A stretch of 64,000 nt of DNA from positions 458,861 to 522,860 of the forward strand of contig JAFEBP010000005.1 of the NCBI GenBank assembly GCA_018242605.1, written 5' to 3'. Shown here piece by piece: positions 37,432 through 47,060 of this stretch; positions within the stretch are counted from its first letter, which is position 1; every line of letters begins with the position of its first letter. A program made the position numbers and the translations under genes. A model generated the notes under the pieces. It made no database searches and was not told where the DNA came from. It saw nothing but the letters and a program-made list of their open reading frames with translations. The DNA comes from Planctomycetota bacterium (lineage in GTDB: Bacteria > Planctomycetota > Phycisphaerae > Phycisphaerales > UBA1924).

Positions 37432-38733
37432 ATGGAATCATCCCAGACCATTCAGAAGCAGAACACCGGGGCCTTGCCGCCCATAATCCATGTCGGTTTC
37501 TCTTCAGCCGTGGCATTGTGGGTCACGTGGTTCATCACCCACGTGCCATGGATCGGTGTGTCCGCGCCAGCCGCCACCGGGATCGTGGTTGCTGTCTGGT
37601 TCGCCAGTCTCCTCGGGTTCTCTGGAGGCGTCGCAAAGAAGTCCGCCATACCCGCCTGCGCGGGGGCCGGCTTGTTTTCCGCGCTTATCGGTCTGCTCGT
37701 GTTGGGATCCAAACTCGTCCAGACCGGCAACACGCTCATTCCAAACGCCGCGTTCATCGCCGCGGGATTCCTCGCAACCGGAGTCGTCATCGGTGCCGCC
37801 GCGGGCATCGTCCGTCGGTCGATGGACAGTTCCACTCCCGAATCCTGGTTGCCCCGCTTCGCTTGGTCTGTTGTTTCTGCGGCCGCGCCACTCCTGTTCA
37901 TCGGCGGCCTGGTGACCAGCACCAACTCCGGGATGGCCGTGCCCGACTGGCCGACCTCCTACGGCGCCAACATGTTCTTGTACCCGCTGGGCAACGCCCC
38001 AACCAGCGTGTTTCTGGAACACTCTCACCGCCTGTTCGGCACGCTCCTGGGCCTGGGGTCCATCCTCCTCATGATTTGGGCTTTGGTAAGCGAGCCCAGA
38101 GTCTGGGTCAAAGTGTGGGCGACCTGCATCTTCATCGCCGTTTGCCTCCAGGGCCTGCTCGGCGGCCAGCGTGTCCGCGCCGGCAGCACCGACCCGGCCA
38201 TGGACGCACGCGTCACAGCGCTCATTCATGGAGTCTCCGCGCAGATCATTTTCGCCGCGCTGGTAGCGCTGGCCATTTTTCTTTCCCGCCTATTCGTCGC
38301 CGCGCAACCCGCCGCGAATGACCCCAAGGCACGCTCCCTGCGGGCGATTACCGGTGCCGCTCTCCACACCACGCTACTGCAACTGATCTTCGGCGCCATC
38401 TACCGCCATTCGCGATCTTCCCACGCGCTCTGGACTCACGCCGGCTTCTCGCTCTTCGTGGTCGTCATCTCCGCGTTCGCCGGCTTTCGCGCCGCGGCGT
38501 GCGCCGGAGACACACCCATCGACCGCGCCGTCCGCGCGTGGGGCAAATGGCTCGTCGCGTTGGTCGGACTCCAGTTCATCCTCGGCTGGGCGGCGTTCGG
38601 ACTTGGCACGGAGCGAGTCTTGACCGACTCTGTCCTCCAGGCTGTCGTGCGAACAGCTCACCAAGCAAACGGAGCTCTCCTGCTCGCGGTCACCACCATC
38701 GTCGCCATTCTGGCCCGCAGGCGTAGTCCGTAA
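37432..38733 (+). CDS. ctaA: heme A synthase (COX15/CtaA family)
   Basis: Oxidises the C8 methyl of heme O to make heme A for the oxidase. It has 433 residues with many hydrophobic helices. The two-fold COX15 architecture is visible: GGLVTSTNSGMAVPDWPTSY (conserved loop), LEHSHRLFGTLLG and ALIHGVSAQ in the first half, then LWTHAGFSLF and VRTAHQANGALLL in the second, supplying the heme-ligating His residues. The N-terminal 100 residues add about three extra hydrophobic helices (GFSSAVALWVTWFITHV...) not found in minimal CtaA. Divergent from the act/cta operon whose oxidase needs its product. No ctaB (heme O synthase) is in the window. Confidence 0.92.
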   Translation: MESSQTIQKQNTGALPPIIHVGFSSAVALWVTWFITHVPWIGVSAPAATGIVVAVWFASLLGFSGGVAKKSAIPACAGAGLFSALIGLLVLGSKLVQTGNTLIPNAAFIAAGFLATGVVIGAAAGIVRRSMDSSTPESWLPRFAWSVVSAAAPLLFIGGLVTSTNSGMAVPDWPTSYGANMFLYPLGNAPTSVFLEHSHRLFGTLLGLGSILLMIWALVSEPRVWVKVWATCIFIAVCLQGLLGGQRVRAGSTDPAMDARVTALIHGVSAQIIFAALVALAIFLSRLFVAAQPAANDPKARSLRAITGAALHTTLLQLIFGAIYRHSRSSHALWTHAGFSLFVVVISAFAGFRAAACAGDTPIDRAVRAWGKWLVALVGLQFILGWAAFGLGTERVLTDSVLQAVVRTAHQANGALLLAVTTIVAILARRRSP

Positions 38734-38891
38734 ATAACCATGGCGGCCGATTTCCAGTGCGACAGCTTGGACGCCCCTCGCCTGCTCTTCTGATTCCGCT
38801 CTCGTCCGGCCGGAAGGGGACCTCCGCGCCGCTGTCTCCGCTACTATTTTCCACCGAACTCGAGGGGTTCTTTGACAGGGGTGGATGACTG

Positions 38892-41543
38892 ATGGTCTGC
38901 GCAAAGACAACGACATGGAATCGGATCCGGGTGCTTGCGCTCTGCCTGTGGGCCGGTCACGGCGCCGCCGCCATAGCACAAGAAAACCCATGGGCGCTGC
39001 TGGACGCCATGCCCAAAGCGGTCGAAGCCTCCGAAGCCTGGATTCGCCCCCTCATCGGCCGACCGTTGCAGTTGGATACTGATTCGCTCCGTCGCGAGCT
39101 CTCCGCAGCGCCGATGGAATCGTTCCCCGTCGATACCAACTCTGGCCTGATCTTCTCAATGCCGCATCCCGACGGCGGCTTCACCCGCTTTCGCCTCGTT
39201 GAATCACCGATCATGGCTCCGGAACTGGCCGCCAAGTTCCCCGAGATCAAGACCTACGCCGCTCAGGGCATCGATGACCCCGCCGCGCTGCTGCGTTGCG
39301 ACTTGACCCCGCAAGGATTCCACGCGATGGTGCTCGCGCCGGGCGGGGATTACTTCATCGATCCTTTCAGCAGGAGCGACCACACCCACTACACCGTGTA
39401 TTACAAGCGCAACTACCTCCCCAAGACTCCGCACAACTTTGCCTGCGGAGTCACCGGACAGATCGAACATGTTGAAACCTACGGAGCTCGCAACAGCGGC
39501 ACGCAGCTCCGAACATACGACCTGGCCGTCGCCGCTACGGGCGAGTACACCGCGTTTCACGGCGGCACCGTTGCGCTCGCGCAGGCCGCGGTGGTCACAG
39601 CCGTCAACCGCGTCACCGGACTCTACGAGCGCGATGTCTGCATCCGACTCCGGTTGATCGCCAACAACAGCGTGTTGATGTACACCAACTCGACGACCGA
39701 CCCGTACACCAACAGCGACGGCGTCGCGATGCTCGCTCAAAACCAGTCGACCATCGATTCGGTGATCGGTTCCGCAAACTACGACGTCGGGCATGTCTTC
39801 AGCACCGGCGGCGGTGGTGTCGCCGGGCTCGGCGTGGTCTGTTCCTCCGGCAACAAGGCCCGCGGCGTCACCGGTTCGCCCAGCCCCACCGGCGACGCCT
39901 TCTGGATCGACTACGTCGCCCACGAAATGGGTCACCAGTTCGGCGGCAACCACAGTTATAACGGCACCGGCGGCAACTGCGGCCCCCAGCGTGCCGGTAG
40001 CGCCGCGTACGAACCCGGCAGCGGCTCCACCATCATGAGCTACGCCGGCATCTGTTCCGCCGATGACCTGCAGCCCCACTCCGACGCCATGTTCAACACC
40101 GGCAGCTACGACGAGATCAGGGCCTACACCAACGCAGGAGGCGCCGCTTGCAGCACCACCAGCGCCACCGGCAACACCGTCCCGACCGTCAACGCGGGGG
40201 CTGATTACAACATCCCCAAGGGCACTCCCTTCACCGTCACGACCACATCCGCCACCGATGCCAACGGCGACGCCCTCACGTTCGACTGGGAAGAACGCGA
40301 TTTGGGCGCATCACAAACGCTCGCCTCGCCGGACAACGGGACCAGCCCGATTTTCCGCGTCTGGTCGCCCACGTCATCCAACTCGCGCACCTTCCCCCGC
40401 TACTCAAACGTGCTGTCCAACACGCTCCCGATCGGCGAGAAGTCCCCGGCCGTCGCGCGCACGCTCCGACTGCGGTGCATGGTCCGCGACAACCGCCTCA
40501 ACGGCGGCGGTGTGATCGAGGACAACGTCAACATCAACATCAACGGCACCGCGGGCCCCTTCCTCGTCACCTCACCGAACACCGCCGTCAGTTGGACCGG
40601 CGGCTCCCAGACCGTTACGTGGGATGTCGCCGGCACCACCGCCGCACCGATCAGTTGCGCCAATGTCCGGATCCTGCTCTCCACAGACGGCGGTCAGACC
40701 TGGCCGACCGTCCTGGCGGATTCCACCCCCAACGACGGCTCCGAAGCGGTCACGATTCCCTCCGTGAACAGCACCCAGGCCCGCATCCGCGTCGAGGCCG
40801 TGAACAACATTTTCTTCGACATCTCCAACGTGAACTTCACGCTCACCGGCGCCCCGCCACCGCCCGCTCCCACCAACGTTTCCGCAAACCCCACCCCGCT
40901 TTGCCGCGGCTCTTCAACAACGCTCAGCGGCACAGTCGGCGCCAACCAGACCATCGACTGGTATACCGGCACCTGTGGCGGGGCGCTCGTCGGTTCGGGC
41001 ACCTCTCTGATCATCGTGCCCACCATCACGAATACCTACTACGCCCGCGCTCGCGACCTCACCTCCGGCGTGCGGAGCACCACCTGCGCCAGTGTCGTTG
41101 TCACGGTCAACCCCCTCCCCGTGGCTCCGACCACCGCTGGCGCGAGCCGCACAGGGTTCTGCGCCAGCGACGGCGGCACCATCCAGCTCTCATCCTTCGG
41201 CGGCAGCGGCACGACCCTTCGGTGGTACTCGGATACCTGCGGCGGCACCCTGGTCGGAACTGGAGCGTCGATCGTCATCGATTCTCCCGCCCAGACTACC
41301 ACGTACTTCGCCCGCTGGGAAACCGCCAGCTGCGGCTCCTCCGCGTGCGCCTCTGTCACTGTTGCAGTGCTTCCGATCATCGGCGATTTCAATCTTGATG
41401 GCGGTATCGACGGCTCCGATGTGGAAGCGTTCTACTCAGCATGGGAGGCCGCGGAACCAACCGCCGATGTCAATCAGGACGGCGGTGTCGATGGTTCCGA
41501 CATCCAGACGTTCTTCCTCGCCTGGCAAGCCGGCAACTGCTGA
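38892..41543 (+). CDS. secreted reprolysin-like zinc metalloprotease with dockerin-like C-terminal tail (copy 1)
   Basis: 883 residues. A signal peptide ends near AAAIA-QENPW. The propeptide-like region contains KTYAAQGIDDPAALLRCDLTP. The M12-type catalytic domain begins at RTYDLAVAATGEYT; its zinc motif is HEMGHQFGGNHS (H344, E345, H348, H354), with the Met-turn in IMSYAGIC. Beta-sandwich modules follow, including two Cys-containing repeats with W-Y-x-D/G-x-C-G-G. The C-terminal tail (about 826-883) has two Ca-binding-loop repeats (DFNLDGGIDGSDVEAF and DVNQDGGVDGSDIQTF), each followed by an AW-E/Q motif, and ends in N-C. This is the GC-type dockerin arrangement of Phycisphaerae. Extracellular or surface-attached protease; substrate unknown. 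Confidence 0.9.
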   Translation: MVCAKTTTWNRIRVLALCLWAGHGAAAIAQENPWALLDAMPKAVEASEAWIRPLIGRPLQLDTDSLRRELSAAPMESFPVDTNSGLIFSMPHPDGGFTRFRLVESPIMAPELAAKFPEIKTYAAQGIDDPAALLRCDLTPQGFHAMVLAPGGDYFIDPFSRSDHTHYTVYYKRNYLPKTPHNFACGVTGQIEHVETYGARNSGTQLRTYDLAVAATGEYTAFHGGTVALAQAAVVTAVNRVTGLYERDVCIRLRLIANNSVLMYTNSTTDPYTNSDGVAMLAQNQSTIDSVIGSANYDVGHVFSTGGGGVAGLGVVCSSGNKARGVTGSPSPTGDAFWIDYVAHEMGHQFGGNHSYNGTGGNCGPQRAGSAAYEPGSGSTIMSYAGICSADDLQPHSDAMFNTGSYDEIRAYTNAGGAACSTTSATGNTVPTVNAGADYNIPKGTPFTVTTTSATDANGDALTFDWEERDLGASQTLASPDNGTSPIFRVWSPTSSNSRTFPRYSNVLSNTLPIGEKSPAVARTLRLRCMVRDNRLNGGGVIEDNVNININGTAGPFLVTSPNTAVSWTGGSQTVTWDVAGTTAAPISCANVRILLSTDGGQTWPTVLADSTPNDGSEAVTIPSVNSTQARIRVEAVNNIFFDISNVNFTLTGAPPPPAPTNVSANPTPLCRGSSTTLSGTVGANQTIDWYTGTCGGALVGSGTSLIIVPTITNTYYARARDLTSGVRSTTCASVVVTVNPLPVAPTTAGASRTGFCASDGGTIQLSSFGGSGTTLRWYSDTCGGTLVGTGASIVIDSPAQTTTYFARWETASCGSSACASVTVAVLPIIGDFNLDGGIDGSDVEAFYSAWEAAEPTADVNQDGGVDGSDIQTFFLAWQAGNC

Positions 41544-41621
41544 TACCAAGCCGCAGTCAACGCCAGACCCAGCACGCCTCGTCCTCACCGCGAAACCTCC
41601 GCCGCCGGTTGCCGCGACCCG

Positions 41622-41642
41622 CCCACCCCCTATTATGGTGGG
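41622..41642 (+). repeat. short hairpin upstream of the second metalloprotease gene
   Basis: CCCACC (41622-41627) and GGTGGG (41637-41642) can pair over a 9-base loop, followed by an interrupted T-rich run (GTTGGTTCGTTTGTTTTC). It might attenuate transcription arriving from the first protease gene, or it may be the leader of the second. The stem is only six pairs and the T-run is broken, so this is weak. Confidence 0.3.
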
Positions 41643-41677
41643 GTTGGTTCGTTTGTTTTCTTTTACGGGGTTTCAAC

Positions 41678-44326
41678 ATGATATTGCGTGCGTTGTACCG
41701 GAAGGGGTTGTTCCTTTGTGCATGCGCTATGTCCGCGATGTCCGCCGTTGCCGTCGGCCAGGACAGTCCGTGGACGTTGCTTGACCAGATGCCCGCGGCA
41801 GTGCAAGCCGCTGAACCTTGGATCCGACCGCTCATCGCAAGACCCCTTCAACTCGACACCGATGCCCTGCGCAAGCAACTCGCCTCAGCGCCGATGGAGA
41901 CGTTTCCGGCCGATCCCAACGCCGGCTTGATCATCCGCCTCCCGCACCCCGACGGCGGGTTCACCGATTTCCGTCTCGTCGAATCGCCCATCATGGCGAG
42001 CGAACTTGGCGACAAGTACCCGAGCATCAAGACCTACGCCGCTCAGGGCATCGATGATCCTGCGTCGATTCTGCGCTGCGATATCACGCCCCAGGGCTTC
42101 CACGCCATGGTGCTATCGCCGCACGGCGACTACTTCATCGATCCCTACAGCCGCTCCGACCACAACCACTACACGGTCTATTACAAACGCAACTACGTCG
42201 GCCGCCCCGACAATCACTTCGAGTGTCATGTCACCGAGCAGTTCGAACAACCCCAGGGGTACAGCGCCCGCAATAGCGGCACCCAGCTCAAGACCTTCGA
42301 TCTCGCCGTCGCCACCACCGGTGAGTACACGGCGTTCCACGGAGGCACGGTCGAACTCGGTCTTGCCGCGGTGGTCACCGCGGTCAACCGCGTCTCGGGC
42401 CTCTACGAGCGAGACCTCTGCATCCGCTTCCGCCTGATCTCCACCAACAACCTGCTCATTTACACCGATGCCGCCACCGACCCGTACACCAACGACAACG
42501 GCGGCGCGATGCTCTCTGAAAACCAGGGCAACATCGATCGCACCATCACCTCCACCGGTTACGACATCGGCCACGTCTTCAGCACCGGCGGCGGCGGCAT
42601 CGCCGGTCTGGGCGTTGTCTGCACGGCGGGCCGAAAGGCCCGCGGCGTCACCGGTCAGGCCGAACCGATCGGCGACGCGTTCTACATCGACTACGTCGCC
42701 CATGAAATGGGCCACCAGTTCGGCGCCAACCACAGCTTTAACGGCTTCGACGGCGCCTGCGGCCCCTCCTGGGCCTCCGTCGCCGCCTACGAACCCGGCA
42801 GCGGCGCCACCGTCATGGCGTACGCGGGCATCTGCGCCACCGACGACCTCCAGCCCCACAGCGATGCGATGTTCCACACGGTCTCATACGACGAGATCCG
42901 CAACTACATCAGCGGTTCCGGCGGCGCCTGCGCGCTCGCCGGTAACACCGGCAACTCCGTGCCCACAGTCGACGCGGGCAACACATACGTCGTTCCGCGG
43001 AACACGCCCTTCGCGGTCAGTGTCGCATCAGCCTCAGATCCCGACGGCGACGTTCTGACATACTCGTGGGAAGAACGCGACCTGGGCATTCAACTGCCGG
43101 TCGCAAACCCCGACAACGGCACCAGCCCCATTTTCCGCACCTGGCCCCCCTCCATGTCCGGCACCCGCGAGTTCCCCCGCCTGACTGACCTGCTGAACAA
43201 CACCATTTCCGTAGGCGAAAAGTTCCCCACGGTCGGCCGCACGATGCGACTGCGCTGCATGGTCCGCGACAACCGCATGAACGGCGGCGGCGTTTTCGAA
43301 GACACCACCACGGTCACGATCATCGGCACCGCCCAGCCCTTCAGCGTTTCATCCCCCAACACGAACGTCTCCTGGTCTCCCGGTGCCCAGACCGTCATGT
43401 GGAATGTCGGTTCCACCGCTGACTCCCCGTTCAGCGTCCAGAACGTCCGCATCCTGCTCTCCACCGACGGCGGACTCACCTGGCCGATCACGCTGCTTGA
43501 ATCCACACCGAACACCGGCTCGGCCTCCGTCACGATACCTCCCATCGCCAGCCCCGCCGGCCGCATCCGCGTGCAGGCCGTCAACAACATCTTCTTCGAT
43601 GTCTGCGACGCCAACATCACTCTCGTGGGCCCTCCGCCCCCGCCCGCGCCTACCAACGTCTCCGCTTCTCCCAACCCCATCTGCCGTGGCGCCACCACCA
43701 CCCTTCGCGGCACGGTCGGCGCGAACCAGACGATCGATTGGTACTCAGGGAACTGCGCCAATGGCACGTTCCTCGGCAGTGGTCTGACGATCGACGTGTC
43801 CCCCACCACCGGTACCTTCTACTTCGCCAAAACCCGAGACCTGACCTCCGGCGTCCGCAGCCTCGGCTGCGGCAACACCACCGTCACCGTCAATCCCTCG
43901 CCTGTGGCCCCCACCAGCGCCACGTCCAGTCGCAGCGGTTTTTGCTCCAGCGACTCCGGCACGATCCGTCTCACCGCGGCCGGCGGCAGCGGAACGTCAT
44001 TGCGCTGGTACACCGGTGCCTGCGGCGGCACGTTCCTGGGAACCGGCGCCAGCCTCACGATCCAATCCCCCACTCAGACCACCACCTATTACGCACGCTG
44101 GGAAACCACAACCTGCGGCACCTCGTCCTGCGCGTCGGTCACGGTCACCGTGCGGCAGATCATCGCCGACTTTGACCAGAACGGCGGTATCGACGGTTCC
44201 GACATCGAGGCCTTCTTCCGCGCCTGGGAAATCAGCGATCTCGCCGCGGACGTCAACGACGACGGCGGCGTCGACGGTGCCGACATCCAGGACTTCTTCG
44301 CGGCGTGGCAATCCGGCGAGTGCTGA
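41678..44326 (+). CDS. secreted reprolysin-like zinc metalloprotease with dockerin-like C-terminal tail (copy 2)
   Basis: 882 residues, a paralog of the preceding gene, collinear over nearly its whole length. Near-identical blocks include KTYAAQGIDDPA and HGGTV. From ATG 41678 there is a signal peptide (LFLCACAMSAMSAVAVG). The zinc site is HEMGHQFGANHSFN at about 342-355 and the Met-turn VMAYAGIC. Two Cys-containing W-Y modules follow, then a C-terminal tail with DFDQNGGIDGSDIEAF and DVNDDGGVDGADIQDF repeats ending in E-C. The pair clearly arose by tandem duplication; divergence is spread evenly, and I see no frameshift or loss of catalytic residues in either copy. An upstream in-frame ATG-type start (41441) would overlap copy 1 and is rejected. 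Confidence 0.9.
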   Translation: MILRALYRKGLFLCACAMSAMSAVAVGQDSPWTLLDQMPAAVQAAEPWIRPLIARPLQLDTDALRKQLASAPMETFPADPNAGLIIRLPHPDGGFTDFRLVESPIMASELGDKYPSIKTYAAQGIDDPASILRCDITPQGFHAMVLSPHGDYFIDPYSRSDHNHYTVYYKRNYVGRPDNHFECHVTEQFEQPQGYSARNSGTQLKTFDLAVATTGEYTAFHGGTVELGLAAVVTAVNRVSGLYERDLCIRFRLISTNNLLIYTDAATDPYTNDNGGAMLSENQGNIDRTITSTGYDIGHVFSTGGGGIAGLGVVCTAGRKARGVTGQAEPIGDAFYIDYVAHEMGHQFGANHSFNGFDGACGPSWASVAAYEPGSGATVMAYAGICATDDLQPHSDAMFHTVSYDEIRNYISGSGGACALAGNTGNSVPTVDAGNTYVVPRNTPFAVSVASASDPDGDVLTYSWEERDLGIQLPVANPDNGTSPIFRTWPPSMSGTREFPRLTDLLNNTISVGEKFPTVGRTMRLRCMVRDNRMNGGGVFEDTTTVTIIGTAQPFSVSSPNTNVSWSPGAQTVMWNVGSTADSPFSVQNVRILLSTDGGLTWPITLLESTPNTGSASVTIPPIASPAGRIRVQAVNNIFFDVCDANITLVGPPPPPAPTNVSASPNPICRGATTTLRGTVGANQTIDWYSGNCANGTFLGSGLTIDVSPTTGTFYFAKTRDLTSGVRSLGCGNTTVTVNPSPVAPTSATSSRSGFCSSDSGTIRLTAAGGSGTSLRWYTGACGGTFLGTGASLTIQSPTQTTTYYARWETTTCGTSSCASVTVTVRQIIADFDQNGGIDGSDIEAFFRAWEISDLAADVNDDGGVDGADIQDFFAAWQSGEC

Positions 44327-44332
44327 CACCCA

Positions 44333-44626
44333 TCAGCCCCGCAGATCCAGCCGCGGCGGCTCCGCGTCGTCATGCTTGCGTCCGTCCGCCGTATAGGCCG
44401 GATGCTGCTGGTGGTCTTCGTGCGCGTCTTCCTGGTCGTTCGATGAGAGCGAATGGAGTTCCTCGGGCTCGGTCACTGCGGGCGTCTCCAGAATGATCTC
44501 ATCGTCGCGGCGTCGAGCGCGTGGCGTACTCGCGGACGGCTTCGGCTTGGACGCGTGAGAGGCAACCTGCGCGGCCTGCTGAGCCCCCGCGATCGACGCG
44601 ATGGCGTTGGTGCCGATGATCGGCAT
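44333..44626 (-). CDS. small hypothetical protein
   Basis: 97 residues from ATG 44626 (MPIIGTNAIASIAGAQQAAQVAS). The N-terminus is short and Ala-rich with no transmembrane length. The middle is basic (KPKPSASTPRARRRDDE) and the rest acidic, with SNDQEDAHEDHQQHPAY followed by a terminal P-R-L-D-L-R-G. The pattern Ser/Ala N-terminus, (N/E)-x-(Q/E)-E-x-x-E-D-x-Q-x-H-x-x-Y, P-R-(L/I)-D-(L/V) looks like a conserved small planctomycete protein, but I cannot name a family or function. It converges with the metalloprotease gene (six bases apart). Confidence 0.5.
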   Translation of the reverse strand: MPIIGTNAIASIAGAQQAAQVASHASKPKPSASTPRARRRDDEIILETPAVTEPEELHSLSSNDQEDAHEDHQQHPAYTADGRKHDDAEPPRLDLRG

Positions 44627-44738
44627 GATCCAATTATCGCCGAATTCTCGCCATGACGTTGCCCGTATCGCAACCCGTTCGGGGCATCCGGCCCGTTCAA
44701 ACGGCCCAGGCGTCACAAGGGTCGGATTCCAGACCGAT

Positions 44739-45524
44739 TCAGGAACCCAGAATGTTCACGCCGCAGTCCACATAAATCGTTTCGCCCGTCACGCCCGAGG
44801 ACAGGTCCGATGCAAGATACACCGCCGTCTTGCCCACATCGGCGCCTTCCACGCCCCGGCGCAACGGCGCCTTCTCCGTGACAGCCTCCGCCATCTGGTC
44901 CGTACCGCCCACCGCTGAACTCGCAAGCGTCCGCAGGTATCCGCCCGAGATGCAGTTCACGCGGATCTTGTCCACTCCCAGCTCGCTCGCAAGATACCGG
45001 TTCGTGCACTCAAGCGCCGCCTTTGCGACTCCCATCACGTTGTACCCAGCCACGACCTTTTCGGCGCCGTAGTACGACATCGACATGATCGACCCGCCCC
45101 CGCCCTTGGCCATGATCGGCCGCGCTCGTGCCGACATCGCCAGCAGCGTGTACGCCGAAATGTCGATCGCCGACAAATACTGCGCACGGGGCGTTGTGAC
45201 GAACTTCCCGGGCTGAAGCAGGTCGCGCTCCGCGAACGCGATCGAGTGCACCAGGAAGTCCATCTTGCCGAAGTCATTCTGGTACGCCGCGAACACCGCG
45301 TCGAGATCATCATCCTTGCCGGCGTCCAGCGAACGCAGCCACGCGCTGCCCATGCCCAACTCGTTCAGCGACCTCTTCACCCGATGCTCGTTGCGTTCCC
45401 CCGGAAGATGCGTAAAGGCGCACGTCGCCCCGTGCTCGTTGAGCGCCTTGGCGATGTGCCAGGCGTAAGAGCGTTCATTCGCCACCCCGACCACCAAACC
45501 GACTTTTCCTACGAGCAATCGCAT
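44739..45524 (-). CDS. fabI: enoyl-[acyl-carrier-protein] reductase (NADH), FabI
   Basis: Last reductive step of fatty-acid elongation. It has 261 residues from ATG 45524, giving MRLLVGKVGLVVGVANERS, the FabI-type nucleotide-binding opening (G-V-A-N-x-x-S in place of a normal Rossmann GxxxGxG). Catalytic residues align with the FabI pattern: SYYGAEK (Y151) and YNVMGVAKAALE (Y161, K168). The HSIAFA substrate loop and the SGGYLRTLAS segment are also typical. A longer in-frame extension to 45680 is not conserved. It appears monocistronic, with 333 bases upstream before the divergent gene. Confidence 0.95.
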   Translation of the reverse strand: MRLLVGKVGLVVGVANERSYAWHIAKALNEHGATCAFTHLPGERNEHRVKRSLNELGMGSAWLRSLDAGKDDDLDAVFAAYQNDFGKMDFLVHSIAFAERDLLQPGKFVTTPRAQYLSAIDISAYTLLAMSARARPIMAKGGGGSIMSMSYYGAEKVVAGYNVMGVAKAALECTNRYLASELGVDKIRVNCISGGYLRTLASSAVGGTDQMAEAVTEKAPLRRGVEGADVGKTAVYLASDLSSGVTGETIYVDCGVNILGS

Positions 45525-45857
45525 GTGTGTACTTCTTGTTGATTCAACGACCAGTTCAGGCTCACGAAGAGGCCAAAGGTACGCCCTTTGTCCCCCGGCG
45601 GATCGTCCGTGCATCTCCAATCGTGCATCCGCCTGAGTCAAGCCGACTTGATTCCGAACCCGGCCCCTCGCGCACACCAAACACGGCCCTCAAAATACCG
45701 CGAGAGACGCAACCAAAACCAGAACCCAGGGGTATATTGAGATGCAGGGTGCCGTGCTGAGGCCCCAAACCGCCCCGCGGAACCCGCCACCACAATCGGT
45801 GTCCAATGATATAGACGCCCGCGGCACACCCCGCCGCGAAACTCCTCACGGAGCGCC
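45525..45857. other. divergent intergenic region between fabI and a secreted-protein gene
   Basis: No gene is seen. It presumably holds promoters for both directions. The sequence around 45730-45745 (GGGTATATTGAGA) is the most AT-rich patch but has no convincing -35 partner. The fabI leader has no recognisable FapR- or FabT-type inverted repeat. Confidence 0.4.
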
Positions 45858-46961
45858 ATGATGTCACGCACCGCATCTCTTCTTCCCATGTACGTCTCCA
45901 CCGCAGCAGCCGCGCTGATCGCCGTCGCCGTCGCGGCCCACGCCCAGAACTACGGACCGCTGCCTGCGCCGCAGCCACCCTCCAGGTTTATGAACCTGCC
46001 GAGCTATGGCTTCAGCGGAATCGGCGTGATCGGTTCAAACGTTGATCTTCTCTCCAACCCCGCCGCGGGCCGCGTATTCCCCGCGCAGATGCCGACGTAC
46101 TCATTCGGTGTGCCCTGCTACCGCCCGCCCGTCTGCCCCCAGCCTTACTACGCCCCGCAGCAGCCCGTGTATACCGGTGGATACGGCGGCACCGGCGCTT
46201 ACGTCAGTTCCGGCTCCGGCCTCACGGTGAACGGCGCGTACTCCAGCGGCAACTGGAAGGTCGGCTTCCACGTCGGCTCGAATCCATACCAATACGTCGC
46301 GAACACCTGCGGCCCCACCTACGTGCCGCCGGTCTGTTCCTACCCGCTCTGGGGCTGGACGACCCGGTATGGCTACTACTGGGGCGATTACTACCCCTAC
46401 AGCTACTACAACTATGCCACCGGCCCATCCACCTACGGCAACGACCCGCGTCTGTACACCAACTTCGCCAACCAGAACCTCAACCCCGCTCCCAGCCAGC
46501 AGCAGGCGCAGCCCAGCGAGCCCCCCACCGCGTTTGAAGTCGGCAAGGCGATGATCGCCGCGGGCCAGCCCAAGCACGCCGTCGAAGCCTTCCGCCGCGA
46601 CATCAAGGAACACGGCTCGGAAGGCACAACGATGCGATACCTCGCCATCGCCCTCGCCGAGGACAAGCAGATCGAGGAAGCCGCCGCGGTGATGCGGGCC
46701 GCCTACCGAGTCGATCCCGCGCTCGCCACGTCGCCGATCGATCTAGTCGGCCTGGGGTACTCAGAACGCACCTTCCGCGAACTCATCGCCCGCTGCGTGG
46801 TCACCGCCAATCGCCAGAATACCGGATCGTCCTGGCTTCTGGTCGCTTCCCTCATGCAGGCCGAAGGCCGCACCGAACCCGCCCGCCGCATGCTCGAGAA
46901 AGCCTCCAAACAGGGCTTGGAACCGGCGATCCTCGACCCCCTTCAGTCCGCGCTCAAATAA
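45858..46961 (+). CDS. exported Tyr/Pro/Gly-rich protein with C-terminal TPR-like region
   Basis: 367 residues; family not recognised. A signal peptide ends near AAHA-QNYG (residue 30). Residues about 30-205 are low in charge and rich in Tyr, Pro, Gly and Cys (YYWGDYYPYSYYNYATG), suggesting an extended or surface-exposed segment. After a Gln/Pro linker, residues about 225-365 form paired helices of TPR type: FEVGKAMIAAGQPKHAVEAF, MRYLAIALAEDKQIEEAAAV, and WLLVASLMQAEGRTEPARRM. A periplasmic or cell-surface scaffold is plausible. An alternative start one codon downstream (MSRTAS) is equally possible. Confidence 0.7.
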   Translation: MMSRTASLLPMYVSTAAAALIAVAVAAHAQNYGPLPAPQPPSRFMNLPSYGFSGIGVIGSNVDLLSNPAAGRVFPAQMPTYSFGVPCYRPPVCPQPYYAPQQPVYTGGYGGTGAYVSSGSGLTVNGAYSSGNWKVGFHVGSNPYQYVANTCGPTYVPPVCSYPLWGWTTRYGYYWGDYYPYSYYNYATGPSTYGNDPRLYTNFANQNLNPAPSQQQAQPSEPPTAFEVGKAMIAAGQPKHAVEAFRRDIKEHGSEGTTMRYLAIALAEDKQIEEAAAVMRAAYRVDPALATSPIDLVGLGYSERTFRELIARCVVTANRQNTGSSWLLVASLMQAEGRTEPARRMLEKASKQGLEPAILDPLQSALK

Positions 46962-47060
46962 CCGGCTCGCCGCGACGCTCCCGCCAATTTCACCGATCCC
47001 ACCCCGCGGCCGCTCGCCAACCCCACAGGTGCCCGCGTATACTCCCCCTCAACCAAAACC

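Noticed and set aside
38892..44326. Possible assembly error duplicating one metalloprotease gene
   Set aside because: The two copies differ throughout and have unrelated leader sequences, so they are true paralogs.
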